Positions 35,101 through 43,828 are shown, numbered from the stretch's first letter. The stretch is 64,000 nucleotides of DNA from Sporobacter termitidis DSM 10068 (GCF_900130065.1 NZ_FQXV01000003.1:124001-188000); one strand, 5' to 3'. The notes: generated by a model not told the origin, from the letters alone. Translations and numbers: made by a program.

Positions 35101-37518
35101 AATATGACGAACGTCGCTTACGACGGCAATGGAAACATCACAAAAGTAACCGATGCAAATGGAAAATCAATATTATACACGTACGATGCTTTAAATTTGC
35201 AAACATCATCAACCGACGCCTTGGGCAACACGACGCAAAATACTTTCGATTCCCTCGGTAGGTTAACTGCGACTACCGACCCAATGGGCAATGTCACCAT
35301 CTACAACTACAATACAAAAGGTCAGATCATCTCAGCAATCGACGCCCTTAACAATACCAGTTCTCAGACTTATGACGACGACGGCAACATCACTTCGGTA
35401 ACGAATCCGAACGGCGGTTCAATTACGTACACGTATGACACTTCCAACCGTCTGGCGTCAGAATCCACAGCCTCAGGCGGTAAAATCAGCTATACTTACA
35501 ACGCCTTGAATCTGATTTCAGAACTTACAAATGCGCGCGGGCAAAAATGTGATTACATATATGACAACGCAGGCAGAATCATAAGCTTTACCAATACCGA
35601 GGGGACGACGTCATTCACGTATGATAAAAATGGCAACATCCTGGCGGTGACGGACCCAAGCAACACCATCTCTCGCGAGTTTGATGCGCTGAACCGCGTG
35701 ACAAAATATACCGACGTCAATGGGAATGTATTACAATACACTTATGACGCCGCGGGGAATCAAACCGCTATCGGTTACCCAGACGGCAAGACAGTGATCT
35801 ATACGTACGACGCGCTGGGCCGCATGACCGGCGTGAAGGACTGGGCAGGCAGAACAACCTCCTATACCTATGACGCCGCCGGAAATTTGATTGCCACCAT
35901 CAGGCCGGATGGCAGCGCGCAGACCAACGGTTACGACGATGCCGAACGGCTTATTTCCGCCGCTGATATCGACAGTAGCGGTCTGGTAATCAACAGCTAT
36001 GCCTACACTTATGACACAAACGGCAACATCACAGCCGAAAATGCGGCTTCGATGACGTATGACGCGCTCAATCGAGTGACGAGTAAGACGGATACGTCCA
36101 GCGACAGCGTTTATACATACGATGACGCCGGCAACATTACCTATTCCAACCAGAACAGCACAGCCGCCTATAACGTCGGCGCAGCTTATTCCGTTTCAGA
36201 CAGCACGCCCGTCTCCCCTGTTGACAGTTCTTCCGGCAATTCCACCTATACGGTCACCCCCAGCACGATGGCCTATGATGTCAATAACAGGCTCATAGAC
36301 TATAACGGGCAGCCTGTATCCTACGATGCCGACGGCAATATGATCAGCGCGCCGCTCGGCGGAGCTGATACGAGCTTTACTTATGATTCGGGCAACCGGC
36401 TCATCTCGGCCGGCGGGACAACCTATGCCTATGACGCCGAAAACAACCGCATTGCGCAGACTGTCGGCGGCGTTACGACGAAGTATGTCTATGACACAAC
36501 GGACAGCCTGAGCCGGATGCTCGTGAGCATCAACTCAAATGGCAACACGGTTTACTACGTCTACGGTCTCGGGCTCATCGGCTCGGAAAATCAAACCGGC
36601 AGCTACAGTGTCTACCACTACGACTACCGCGGCAGCACGACGGCGATCACCAATCAGGCCGGCGCTGTAACCGATACGTATGCCTATAGCGTCTATGGAC
36701 AACCGGACAGCCACACCGGGGCAAGCGAGACCCCGTTCTTGTACAACGGCCAAGACGGAGTTATGACCGATTCCAACGGTCTGGAGTACATGCGCGCCCG
36801 GTACTATTCACCGGAGCTCATGCGCTTTGTCAATGCGGATACGTACAAGGGGACGATCACCGATAGTCCCACGCTGAATAACTATGCTTATGCCAATGGG
36901 AATCCGATCTCTCTGGTTGATCCGTTCGGCATGAGCGCGGATGGCGGCCGATATCCCAAGCCTATACTGGATGGCGCATCTTTATATACTTGGGCACTTC
37001 TTGAAAATCCTACTATAAACAAATATTATGTTAGATATGGTGAGGATGACATACAGCAGAGTTTTTTAAAATATATGATTGGTCCTGAATCTTGGGAAGA
37101 ACGCTTGCTCGGCATAGCTACTGGATTTGGAGCATATTCAATAATTTTGATGGAGGAAGCAGCTTTAACAGAAGGGACGATTATAAAGGGAACGGGTAAG
37201 GCTGCGAAAGTGTATAGTGCCGAAGGAGATGCGGCTCTAAGGGCTACTCGAAGATCTACATTTGATAGCTGGATAAATGAAGGTGTGGAAGTAAATGGAC
37301 AGACTTTTAAGATGAATCAACATGCAGAGAATAGTCTTTTTAAATCTGGCAGAAAGGACATTATGCCAGATGATATTATTGATGCTCTTGCAAACAAACC
37401 GCAGCCAGCACAACCTGGTAGTGTAATGTATGTAAATCCAACTACTGGAACAAAAGTATATGTTAATCCTACTACAAAAGAAATTGTTGGTGTTCAACCT
37501 ATCAATTTTAAAGATTAG
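32128..37518 (+). CDS. RHS/YD-repeat polymorphic toxin with BspA-type leucine-rich repeats
   Basis: A 1,796-residue secreted protein. Residues 1-36 are a signal peptide (MKKTKAAISVLLTLVIL). About 85-290 are BspA-like LRR_5 repeats (TSINIPDG, GLTSIALPGSV), often adhesive. A DUF6531-like segment (GDPVDTAIGAHK) follows, then about 50 YD repeats (YDANGNVT type), and the RHS core ending YMRARYYSPELMRFVNADT and NPISLVDPFGM near residue 1600. The last 190 residues (from nt 36934) are AT-richer and unrelated to the core, typical of an exchangeable toxin tip. The tip has HAENSLFKSGR and PTTGTKVYVNPTTKEIVGV, perhaps an RNase fold; the activity is not identified. Confidence 0.9.
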   Translation: MKKTKAAISVLLTLVILLSQLMPFGYSLKLGMVQAEAANTSSAAKRIDSTENNSSLPQLPDQPDVPDLPEEPSLPDIPETTAASANAVTSGPYTYTDNGDGTITITNYSGTDKTVSIPSEIDGKTVTIIGDEAFLEKSVTNVTLPNTIKSLNYLAFAYSALTSINIPDGIYIGRQAFEACKGLTSIALPGSVRMDDGAFNYCGLISIALGFGIQYIPSSAFAYCRSLKTIEIPASVYKIDYCAFQGCTSLQSVYFDGFTKIAEYAFYNTSPKFYYNPHSYSYLLLYLQYCGDPVDTAIGAHKMTNSVITLNGAQNLSFDLAYSSSQLTSGTMGPGWSNGYEIYMVPQDDNRIRLFWTPGSYSDFTRNDTTSTTFTCTDIGRQNFILTKNSDGHYSLNCNNDKKYLFDSSGTLAKIENRTGQALDISHDASGNVIITEPVSEKTLTVTYAGGKVSSVYDQMGRTVKFVYDSNGCLTSITDPNSKSTTYTYDMYGHVVTGTDGDGVRFFTDTYDDSGRISVQDDGVSGNKNTGFGYGTASVNGQTTVTITDRNGKTRKNTFNSLSELISVTDENGHTTLFTYDANGNVTSETDALNNTVSKTYNTQNKVLTATDATGAQTSYTYDAQGNLLTQTNPDGSQSTRTYDSANRLTSLTDERGMVTTYIYDINGQLTEKDAGTIKYLVAYTDGLPTTITDSNGGKSYLTYDEAGRVIQITDAKGNVTKYSYDANSNLLSKTDALGNTVSYTYDSRGNVLTKTDGNGNVTTYKYNANGKVTSVTDPKGNTTSYSYDGEDRLTQTTDAQGGTANTTHDAAGKILTKIDTAGKTTKYTYDAAGNVSTVTAPGGGVTKYTYYPNYYVNTKTDPAGNETAYSYNSGWKLSGTANALGYVTAYTYNAADDLLSVTDPLGNVTSYTYDQFGNQLSKTDPNGNVTTYTYDAGNNRTSMTDALGSKTTYAYDPTGKLLSVTDARGNTTSYDYDSVGRLSSTTDALGNMTNVAYDGNGNITKVTDANGKSILYTYDALNLQTSSTDALGNTTQNTFDSLGRLTATTDPMGNVTIYNYNTKGQIISAIDALNNTSSQTYDDDGNITSVTNPNGGSITYTYDTSNRLASESTASGGKISYTYNALNLISELTNARGQKCDYIYDNAGRIISFTNTEGTTSFTYDKNGNILAVTDPSNTISREFDALNRVTKYTDVNGNVLQYTYDAAGNQTAIGYPDGKTVIYTYDALGRMTGVKDWAGRTTSYTYDAAGNLIATIRPDGSAQTNGYDDAERLISAADIDSSGLVINSYAYTYDTNGNITAENAASMTYDALNRVTSKTDTSSDSVYTYDDAGNITYSNQNSTAAYNVGAAYSVSDSTPVSPVDSSSGNSTYTVTPSTMAYDVNNRLIDYNGQPVSYDADGNMISAPLGGADTSFTYDSGNRLISAGGTTYAYDAENNRIAQTVGGVTTKYVYDTTDSLSRMLVSINSNGNTVYYVYGLGLIGSENQTGSYSVYHYDYRGSTTAITNQAGAVTDTYAYSVYGQPDSHTGASETPFLYNGQDGVMTDSNGLEYMRARYYSPELMRFVNADTYKGTITDSPTLNNYAYANGNPISLVDPFGMSADGGRYPKPILDGASLYTWALLENPTINKYYVRYGEDDIQQSFLKYMIGPESWEERLLGIATGFGAYSIILMEEAALTEGTIIKGTGKAAKVYSAEGDAALRATRRSTFDSWINEGVEVNGQTFKMNQHAENSLFKSGRKDIMPDDIIDALANKPQPAQPGSVMYVNPTTGTKVYVNPTTKEIVGVQPINFKD

Positions 37519-37529
37519 GAGTGAAATAG

Positions 37530-37952
37530 TTGATTAAATTAATAGAGATAGTTCACGATTCATTTGCGAACATAGAGACATCGTATATTGACGAAATAAA
37601 AACATTTAACATTGTTACAAACTTTATGGACGATAACTGTAAGGCTTACGAGATTGGCATTGGTGCAATGTTATGGGTTAATGACAATTCAATAATGGGG
37701 GAGTTAGAATGTATTTACCCGCCTATTGTTCAAAATGACCAGTGCACTTTAGCCAAAGACATTAGGTCAGTTACGGGAATTCCAAAACTGAAAGTTATTG
37801 ATAATAAAGCAGATGTATATTTGCAACTTAGTGAATCGGGTTGCATCATTTGGTTTAAAATGGAATCGAATATTAACTTACAAGTTAATACAAACAATGC
37901 TGAATTCCTATTTTCTGATGAACAATTGGCCGCGATAAAGATTATATCGTAA
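37530..37952 (+). CDS. Probable immunity protein for the RHS toxin
   Basis: A 140-residue AT-rich gene starting at TTG 37530 after AGGAGTGA, 11 bases behind the toxin stop. The protein is acidic, cytosolic and without signal, as expected for a toxin-neutralising partner, and begins MIKLIEIVHDSFANIETSY. Its position and base composition match those of the toxin tip, so they were probably acquired together. No immunity family is recognised. Confidence 0.65.
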   Translation: MIKLIEIVHDSFANIETSYIDEIKTFNIVTNFMDDNCKAYEIGIGAMLWVNDNSIMGELECIYPPIVQNDQCTLAKDIRSVTGIPKLKVIDNKADVYLQLSESGCIIWFKMESNINLQVNTNNAEFLFSDEQLAAIKIIS

Positions 37953-37992
37953 TTAAGAATACAGCAAGAATATAGAATATCATAATCAATTT

Positions 37993-38028
37993 AAAGGCCA
38001 CACAGTTTCGGCTGATGTGGCCTTTCTT
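37993..38028 (+). terminator. Terminator of the toxin-immunity pair
   Basis: AAAGGCCACA and TGTGGCCTTT form a 10-bp stem, followed by CTTTAT. Confidence 0.75.
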
Positions 38029-38296
38029 TATGCTTTCAAATGTGTTGACATAATCCAGCTCCGGCGGTTGACCCCACATTGGACCCTTTTTTGCGGTAAG
38101 TGTGGTTTTCCTCGCCACATACCCCAAAGCCGACCCAAAGGGGCAAATTCTGGCCCTGGCAAAAATGCCCTTCGCCCCACACTGCGGGATGGTGTTCGCC
38201 GGAATGGGGGCGCTCTGCGCCCCCGCTCCTTTAACCTGCATGGTTTTCGTCCCCATGGTTCACCCGCAAATCGGCAGCACAAACCATACACCAGAA
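38029..38296. other. Intergenic GC-rich segment, no gene assigned
   Basis: Frames are open on both strands, but none has a ribosome binding site or a recognisable product. The segment looks like an inserted or decayed repeat next to the AT-rich toxin locus. Confidence 0.4.
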
Positions 38297-38701
38297 CTAC
38301 CTAAAGAATAAAAGGTAGACAGCAGCAATCAGAACAATCGTCAGGCCCGAAAACAAAATCGGCATCCATGTTCTTTTTTTCGACTTTTGATTGTACGCTT
38401 TTAGGGCGAATCGATCAGCTTCATCTTTAACCTCTTTTTCAAGCAAGGACTGAATAATATCTTTCTCTTGGTTGACGTTTTCTGTTGAGGCATTGGGGAT
38501 GTCAACTTCATCGTTGAGTAAGAAATCTGCTGAAACAGCAAATATTTTAGTCAGCTGAACAATATTTTCTGTATCGGGTAAAGATTCGCCCAGCTCCCAT
38601 TTAGATATTGCTTGACGCGAAACAGTTACTTGCGCCGCGAGCTGTTCTTGTGATAACCCTTTCTTCTTTCTTAAATAAAGCAGCTTTTCACCTAACGTCA
38701 T
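38297..38701 (-). CDS. XRE-family regulator with C-terminal membrane helix
   Basis: A 134-residue protein. Residues 1-65 are an XRE helix-turn-helix (LRKKKGLSQEQLAAQVTVSRQ), followed by a charged linker and one hydrophobic segment at the end (about 112-132). Membrane-tethered XRE proteins of this type are common in Firmicutes and may answer to membrane or cell-surface signals. The gene is monocistronic; ATG 38701 follows GGGAGGGGC. Its targets are unknown. Confidence 0.85.
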   Translation of the reverse strand: MTLGEKLLYLRKKKGLSQEQLAAQVTVSRQAISKWELGESLPDTENIVQLTKIFAVSADFLLNDEVDIPNASTENVNQEKDIIQSLLEKEVKDEADRFALKAYNQKSKKRTWMPILFSGLTIVLIAAVYLLFFR

Positions 38702-38904
38702 TTTCTGCCCCTCCCTGGACTTGATGTGTCAATGATACATCTTTACACGGTTGCTATCTACCATATCGGCCTTGAACATTCGCAGCTTTGGGTTGCAAGG
38801 GTTTTTTCGGAGCTGTTCCCAGCTTCTATGCTTGTCTGCCCGAAAAAAATATCTTTGAGCACGATATTGATATCATGGACATAAACTGGTCCGAGGTGAT
38901 AAAA

Positions 38905-39087
38905 TTGTATTCTTACCGCGAAATTCTGGATTTACAAAGCAGAAGTTCCATGACAGAAGATGAAAAGCTTGAAAAAAAGAACCTGGAAGCCATGCGGTAT
39001 GCACTCTCTTCAAAATATAAAACGACCGGCCGTGAGCCCACGGAACCGGTCGTCCAAGAAAATAAAACAGACAGCGACGCGTCATAA
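38905..39087 (+). CDS. Small hypothetical protein
   Basis: A short, highly charged helical protein. The ribosome binding site GAGGTGA sits 5 bases before TTG 38905, giving 60 residues (YSYREILDLQ near the start). An ATG at 38875 would give 70 residues but has no such site. It has no Cys, signal or membrane segment, and no family is recognised. A stem (39115-39145) follows. Confidence 0.5.
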   Translation: MYSYREILDLQSRSSMTEDEKLEKKNLEAMRYALSSKYKTTGREPTEPVVQENKTDSDAS

Positions 39088-39114
39088 AGCAGCGTCATAT
39101 TGCAGGCAGGAGAT

Positions 39115-39145
39115 GCAACAAGGCGATTTTTTCTCGCCTTGTTGC
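39115..39145 (+). terminator. Hairpin after the small gene
   Basis: GCAACAAGGCGA and TCGCCTTGTTGC form a perfect 12-bp stem. The T-run after it is poor. It lies between convergent genes and may serve both. Confidence 0.5.
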
Positions 39146-39173
39146 GGTTTATGCCCTGTTTCAGACTATCGAT

Positions 39174-39812
39174 TTATCTTTGCATACCCGCGATGCATTT
39201 TTCATAAAGCGCGCCGGCATGCTTCCAGTCGGCGACGTGAAGCCAGTCGTCAATATAGGCCGCCCGCTCGTTATAATGCTTCAGATAATATGCGTGTTCC
39301 CAAACGTCAATCGCCGCCACCGGGCACAGGTCCTGCGCGATGGGTGTATCCTGGTTGGCCGATGTCACGATTTTGAGCGACCCGTCCTTGTCGACGACCA
39401 GCCACGCATACCCGGAGCCGAATACGGACAGCGCCGCCTTTTTGAACGCCTCATAAAACTGTTCAGCGGACCCGAACTCCTTTACGATCGCCGTATACAG
39501 CATTCCGGCCTGCGAACGTGCTTCGGAATTCGACATGCCGTCGAAATAAAAAATGTGATTGTAAACCCCGCCGCCGTTGTTTTTTATGGATTGCTGGATA
39601 GACGCCGGGAGCCTGTCTGCGTTATAAACCAACTGCTCCAGCGTCCAGCTGTGCAGCTCCGGATGCTCCTTAAGCGCATCGTTGAGGTTGTTTACATATG
39701 TTTGCAGATGCCTGTCATGGTGCAGATGCATCGTTTTTGTATCAATATACGGCTCGAGCGCGTCATAGGCATAGGGCAGGGGCGGATTCACAAATGGATA
39801 ATGCTCATTCAT
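39174..39812 (-). CDS. Superoxide dismutase (Fe/Mn family)
   Basis: SOD converts superoxide to oxygen and peroxide in the cytosol. The 212 residues carry the four metal ligands: His in TMHLHHDRH, His in GGGVYNHIFYF, and Asp and His in AIDVWEHAYYLKHY. GSGYAWLV is also typical. Where most family members have FFW, this has YFD, so metal preference cannot be judged. ATG 39812 follows AGGAGGT. Its presence with two hemerythrins suggests that the anaerobe meets oxygen. Confidence 0.93.
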   Translation of the reverse strand: MNEHYPFVNPPLPYAYDALEPYIDTKTMHLHHDRHLQTYVNNLNDALKEHPELHSWTLEQLVYNADRLPASIQQSIKNNGGGVYNHIFYFDGMSNSEARSQAGMLYTAIVKEFGSAEQFYEAFKKAALSVFGSGYAWLVVDKDGSLKIVTSANQDTPIAQDLCPVAAIDVWEHAYYLKHYNERAAYIDDWLHVADWKHAGALYEKCIAGMQR

Positions 39813-39965
39813 AATAATAACCTCCTAGTTATCAGTATTATGAGGCTTCAATGAATGATATGAATTGAAATGGCGCCGTAACAGCTTCCCCATGAATTAA
39901 GGCTGCCAGGAAGAAGCGTTTTGTGGTATGATAAATGTGAATTAATCAAACGCGGGTGTATAGCT

Positions 39966-42900
39966 ATGTTTATTGCCGATTTTCACATTCATTCAAAGTA
40001 CTCCAGAGCGACAAGCAAAGACTGCGTGCCGGAGGCTCTGGAGCTCTGGGCGCGCCGGAAAGGCCTGGATCTCATCGGGACGGGGGATTTTACCCATCCG
40101 GCCTGGCGGGCAGAGCTCCAGGAAAAGCTCGTCCTCCAGGGGGACGGGCTTTATGAGCTGAGGGATGAATACCGCAGGGAAGACAGCCTCGCCGGGCCGG
40201 ATTCTAAGCCCAGGTTCATCGTTACCGGTGAAATCAGTTCCATCTATAAAAAGAACGGACGGGTGCGGAAGATCCACAGCCTGATCCTTCTCCCCGGCAT
40301 CAGCGAGGCGGAAGCCCTCTCCCATAAGCTTGAAGCCATAGGGAACCTCCATTCCGACGGCAGGCCGATCCTCGGCCTTGACGCGCGGGATCTTCTGGAA
40401 ATAACCCTTGACGTGTGTCCGGACGCAATCTTCATCCCCGCCCATATCTGGACGCCTCATTTTTCGCTGTTCGGGGCCTATTCGGGCTTTGACACGATCG
40501 AAGAGTGCTTTGAGGACCTGATGGGGTATATCCACGCGCTTGAAACGGGGCTTTCCTCAGACCCGCCGATGAACTGGCGGCTCTCCGCCCTGGACGCCTT
40601 CACGCTTGTTTCAAACTCGGACGCCCATTCTCCTTCCAAGCTTGCCAGGGAGGCAAACATTTTTGATACGGCCCTCTCATATCCGCAAATCGCAAGGGCG
40701 CTTCAAAACCGCGATACGCAGGAGTTTTACGGCACGATCGAATTTTTCCCCGAGGAGGGAAAATACCACTGCGACGGGCACCGGAACTGCAAGGTGTGTC
40801 TTCTGCCCTCGGAAACCGAAGCCGCTGGGGGGCTCTGCCCTGTATGCGGCGGCAGGATTACGGTGGGCGTGCTTCACAGGGTCACGGCGCTTTCGGACCG
40901 GGACGAGGGCTTCGTCCCCCCGGCGGCGAAGCATTTTGAAAGCCTTGTGCCGCTCCCGGAGGTGATTGCCGCATCGACAGGGCTCACCGCCGCGAGCGTG
41001 AAGGTCCAGGAGCGGTACATAGACCTGCTGCACAACCTGGGTCCGGAGCTTTTTATCCTCCGCGAAGCGGCGCTGTGTGACATTGAGCGCAAGGCTGGCC
41101 CGCTTGTTGCCGAGGGCATCCGCAGGCTCCGTCGCGGCAAAGTGGAAATTCTGCCCGGATACGACGGGGAATACGGGAAAATCAAAATCCTGGACAGGAA
41201 CGAAATAGGCTCATTTTCCGGCCAGCTGTGCTTTTTCAGCGGCGAGGAAAAGGACGTACCGCCGGCACCAAAAAAGGTTCGGAATAAAAAGGTCGCCGTT
41301 CCCGCACCGGACGCGGAGGACAGCCAGACGAAAAGTGGCGCGGAGGATGGCCTCCGGGCGGCTTTGGAGGCCCCGCCCTACGGCCTGAACCCGGAGCAAT
41401 GGGAAGCGGTTTCCGCCTCGGAGCCCGCCGTCACGGTCATTGCCGGGCCGGGAACGGGCAAGACAAAAACACTCGTCAGCCGCGTGATCCACCTCATCGA
41501 GAAATGCGGCGTACCTCCGTCCGAGATCACCGCCGTCACCTTTACGAACAAGGCCGCTCGTGAGATGCGCGAGCGCCTCACGGCGCATTTTGGGGACAGC
41601 CGTACCGTGCAGGCTATGCGTATCGGCACCTTCCACGCCATATCCCTGAAGCTCCTGTCCGAACGGAACGGCGGGGAAACCGTCACGGTCATCGATGAAA
41701 TGAACGCCCTGTCCATTGTCGAAGACATCTTGAAAAGGCTTGGCGTGAAAAGCTCCCCCCGGGAGGTCCTCCGCGGGATTTCTCTGATCAAAAACGGCGC
41801 GTCTGCCGCCGGTAAAGCGCCGGATATCCCACAGGAGGTATATGACCTATACTGCGCGCAGCTTGAACGATACGGGGTTCTTGACTACGACGACATCCTG
41901 CTGAGAGCGCTCGGGCTGTCTGAGGCGGACGACAGCGGCGGCGAGCCTCTCTTAAGCGCCTTTTCCCATCTTTTCGTGGACGAGTTCCAGGATTTAAACG
42001 ATATCCAGTATCGCATAATCAGGGAATGGAGCAAAGGCTGTAAAAGTATTTTCATCATCGGCGACCCCGATCAGTCCATTTATGGCTTCCGGGGCTCGGC
42101 CCCCCGTTACTTCGAGCAGTTTAAAAAGGACTTTTCAAACATCCGGCACGTCAGCCTCACCCGGAATTACCGCTCCACACCGGAAATTCTTCATTGCGCC
42201 AAATCGGTTATTTCGAAGGAAAGAACCACCGGGGAATACGTTCGACTTCTGAATGCGAACAGGGACAGCGGCGCGAGGGCGCGCCTTCTTAACGCGGCCG
42301 ACGAATTTTCGGAGGCGCTGTTTGTGGCCAAGGAGATAAACCGTCTGGTCGGCGGTATCGACATGCTTGACGCGCACGTGTCGCCTGCCGCGGGCAAAAA
42401 AAGAGCCGCCGCAAAGCATCCGAGGGGCTTTTCCGATATTGCCGTGCTGTACCGCGTGAACCGCCAGGCGGAAATCCTGGAGCAGTGCCTTTTGAAAGAG
42501 GGCATACCGTATACGGTGGCCGGGCAAAACGAGCTCCTTGCGGACGCGCAGGTGCAAAAGGCGACCGCTTTCTTCCGCTTCCTGCTGAGTCCAGGCGATC
42601 TGATGTCGCTTGGGACATGCCTTAAAACCCTGGCCTCCTGCCGTACGGACGACGTCCAGAAGCTTCTCGGCAGCTTCGCCGAAGCGGAAAAAAGCCTCCC
42701 GTCCTTATTAGATATCCTTAAAGCGTCCTGCCCGTCCCCAGCCCCGGAAGGTCTTCAAAGGTTTACGGAGCTTCTGCAGAAATACGGGCCCGTCGTCCGC
42801 AAGGGAAAGCCGTACCAGCTGATTGAAGCCTTCATCGGCGACAACGCCCTGTCTGAGTTCAAGTCCATGGAGCTGCTTCTCAACACAGCGGTTCTGCATG

Positions 42901-43289
42901 ACGACATGCCTGCTTTTCTTCAAAACCTTGTTTTGGGTCGCGAGGCAGATTTGGTGCGGAGCGGCGGCCGGGTCTATTCTCCCGACGCGGTTTCGCTCAT
43001 GACTCTGCACGGGGCAAAGGGCCTCGAGTTCCCCGTTGTCTTCCTGTGTGGTTTGAACGAAGGCCTGATTCCTTTCAAAAGACACGGCGGCGACAGCGAC
43101 CCGAGTGAGGAAAGGCGTCTTTTTTACGTCGGCATGACAAGGGCGCAGGACGAGCTCATCCTCCTGACCTCCCCGTCCCCGTCCCCCTTTCTTTCAGACA
43201 TATCCAGGCAGTTCCTTGAAGACGAAGGTACCTTTGCACACCGTCCGGCCCCCGAAGCACAGCAGCTCAATCTTTTTGACGGCGTATAA
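39966..43289 (+). CDS. PHP-phosphoesterase / Zn-ribbon / UvrD-type helicase fusion
   Basis: An 1,107-residue multidomain protein. Residues about 1-260 form a PHP domain (ADFHIHSKYSRAT, TGDFTHP, SNSDAHSPSKLA) related to TIGR00375. A Zn-binding segment follows (CDGHRNCKVC, LCPVCGGR), then a helix-hairpin-helix-like region. From about 465 a superfamily 1 helicase begins (Walker A AGPGTGKTKT, LFVDEFQDLND, FYVGMTRAQDELIL). The domains suggest DNA unwinding combined with phosphoester cleavage, so repair or end processing is a fair inference. ATG 39966 is chosen; sequence upstream is not coding-like. Confidence 0.9.
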   Translation: MFIADFHIHSKYSRATSKDCVPEALELWARRKGLDLIGTGDFTHPAWRAELQEKLVLQGDGLYELRDEYRREDSLAGPDSKPRFIVTGEISSIYKKNGRVRKIHSLILLPGISEAEALSHKLEAIGNLHSDGRPILGLDARDLLEITLDVCPDAIFIPAHIWTPHFSLFGAYSGFDTIEECFEDLMGYIHALETGLSSDPPMNWRLSALDAFTLVSNSDAHSPSKLAREANIFDTALSYPQIARALQNRDTQEFYGTIEFFPEEGKYHCDGHRNCKVCLLPSETEAAGGLCPVCGGRITVGVLHRVTALSDRDEGFVPPAAKHFESLVPLPEVIAASTGLTAASVKVQERYIDLLHNLGPELFILREAALCDIERKAGPLVAEGIRRLRRGKVEILPGYDGEYGKIKILDRNEIGSFSGQLCFFSGEEKDVPPAPKKVRNKKVAVPAPDAEDSQTKSGAEDGLRAALEAPPYGLNPEQWEAVSASEPAVTVIAGPGTGKTKTLVSRVIHLIEKCGVPPSEITAVTFTNKAAREMRERLTAHFGDSRTVQAMRIGTFHAISLKLLSERNGGETVTVIDEMNALSIVEDILKRLGVKSSPREVLRGISLIKNGASAAGKAPDIPQEVYDLYCAQLERYGVLDYDDILLRALGLSEADDSGGEPLLSAFSHLFVDEFQDLNDIQYRIIREWSKGCKSIFIIGDPDQSIYGFRGSAPRYFEQFKKDFSNIRHVSLTRNYRSTPEILHCAKSVISKERTTGEYVRLLNANRDSGARARLLNAADEFSEALFVAKEINRLVGGIDMLDAHVSPAAGKKRAAAKHPRGFSDIAVLYRVNRQAEILEQCLLKEGIPYTVAGQNELLADAQVQKATAFFRFLLSPGDLMSLGTCLKTLASCRTDDVQKLLGSFAEAEKSLPSLLDILKASCPSPAPEGLQRFTELLQKYGPVVRKGKPYQLIEAFIGDNALSEFKSMELLLNTAVLHDDMPAFLQNLVLGREADLVRSGGRVYSPDAVSLMTLHGAKGLEFPVVFLCGLNEGLIPFKRHGGDSDPSEERRLFYVGMTRAQDELILLTSPSPSPFLSDISRQFLEDEGTFAHRPAPEAQQLNLFDGV

Positions 43290-43506
43290 CAAGCGGTGCC
43301 GCCAAAACCCTCTCCGCCATTGATGCGCATGGTACCATTGTCAATTGAATTTCTCACATTCTGATTCTTCGGTAACAGCCTTCTTATTTTTAACTCCGCC
43401 GATGATATAAAGGATGGGACACACAACACCGACAGCAGTAACACAGAGTGCCTTATCAATTATTGGATTTTAGGATAAGCTTCAACGTATATTACCTGTT
43501 TCTTAA
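43290..43506. other. Intergenic segment after the helicase
   Basis: No supported gene. A minus-strand frame at about 43330-43450 encodes a short hydrophobic stretch (LYIIGGVKNKKA) but has no start codon or ribosome binding site, and may be a remnant. Confidence 0.4.
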
Positions 43507-43553
43507 ATATAGCCAGCTTTACCTGTGTCGTAAATCTGGCTATATTTTTTTCT
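43507..43553 (+). terminator. Rho-independent terminator
   Basis: ATATAGCCAG and CTGGCTATAT form a 10-bp stem followed by eight T. It stands about 220 bases after the helicase stop and directly before the promoter of the Cys-rich small gene, so it insulates that gene. Confidence 0.75.
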
Positions 43554-43581
43554 TGCTTATTTATGGAAAACAGAGTATTAT
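43553..43581 (+). promoter_or_regulatory. Putative sigma-A promoter of the Cys-rich small gene
   Basis: TTGCTT and TATTAT are separated by 17 bases, 30 bases before ATG 43612. Confidence 0.65.
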
Positions 43582-43611
43582 CAGTCAATCACTACACAAG
43601 GAAGCAGGTTT

Positions 43612-43782
43612 ATGAAATCCGCAAACGATCCGAAATTGCCTTCAAGCTGTTCAGAGTGTACCAATAAGACATGTACCCTCCCCTACAGTAAAGTGTTGCC
43701 GGGCAGAATGATAGCAGAATACTATTACAAGCGACATAAAAATTGTATACTTTCAAGCAAACCGCAAAACAAAGATTCATAA
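43612..43782 (+). CDS. 56-residue Cys-rich small protein
   Basis: ATG 43612 follows GGAAGCAGG. The basic product begins MKSANDPKLPSSCSECTNK. Its four cysteines are at 13, 16, 21 and 45 (CxxCx4C plus one), a pattern that could bind zinc or an iron-sulfur cluster. It has no signal peptide or membrane segment. The gene is isolated between two strong terminators and has its own promoter, so it is a stand-alone transcript. No family recognised. Confidence 0.65.
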   Translation: MKSANDPKLPSSCSECTNKTCTLPYSKVLPGRMIAEYYYKRHKNCILSSKPQNKDS

Positions 43783-43798
43783 CAACAGCTGACATTGC

Positions 43799-43828
43799 GT
43801 AGGATCAGGGATGATCCTACTTTTTTTA
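43799..43828 (+). terminator. Terminator of the Cys-rich small gene
   Basis: GTAGGATCA, GGGA loop, TGATCCTAC, then TTTTTTT. Confidence 0.88.

Noticed and set aside
33500-36900. Repetitive DNA as a possible repeat array
   Set aside because: The periodicity is the coding of YD repeats in one long open frame.
38029-38296. Short frames on both strands downstream of the immunity gene
   Set aside because: No ribosome binding site and no recognisable product; kept only as an unexplained GC-rich segment.
43330-43450. Minus-strand frame with a short hydrophobic stretch
   Set aside because: It lacks a start codon and ribosome binding site, and so is at best a remnant.
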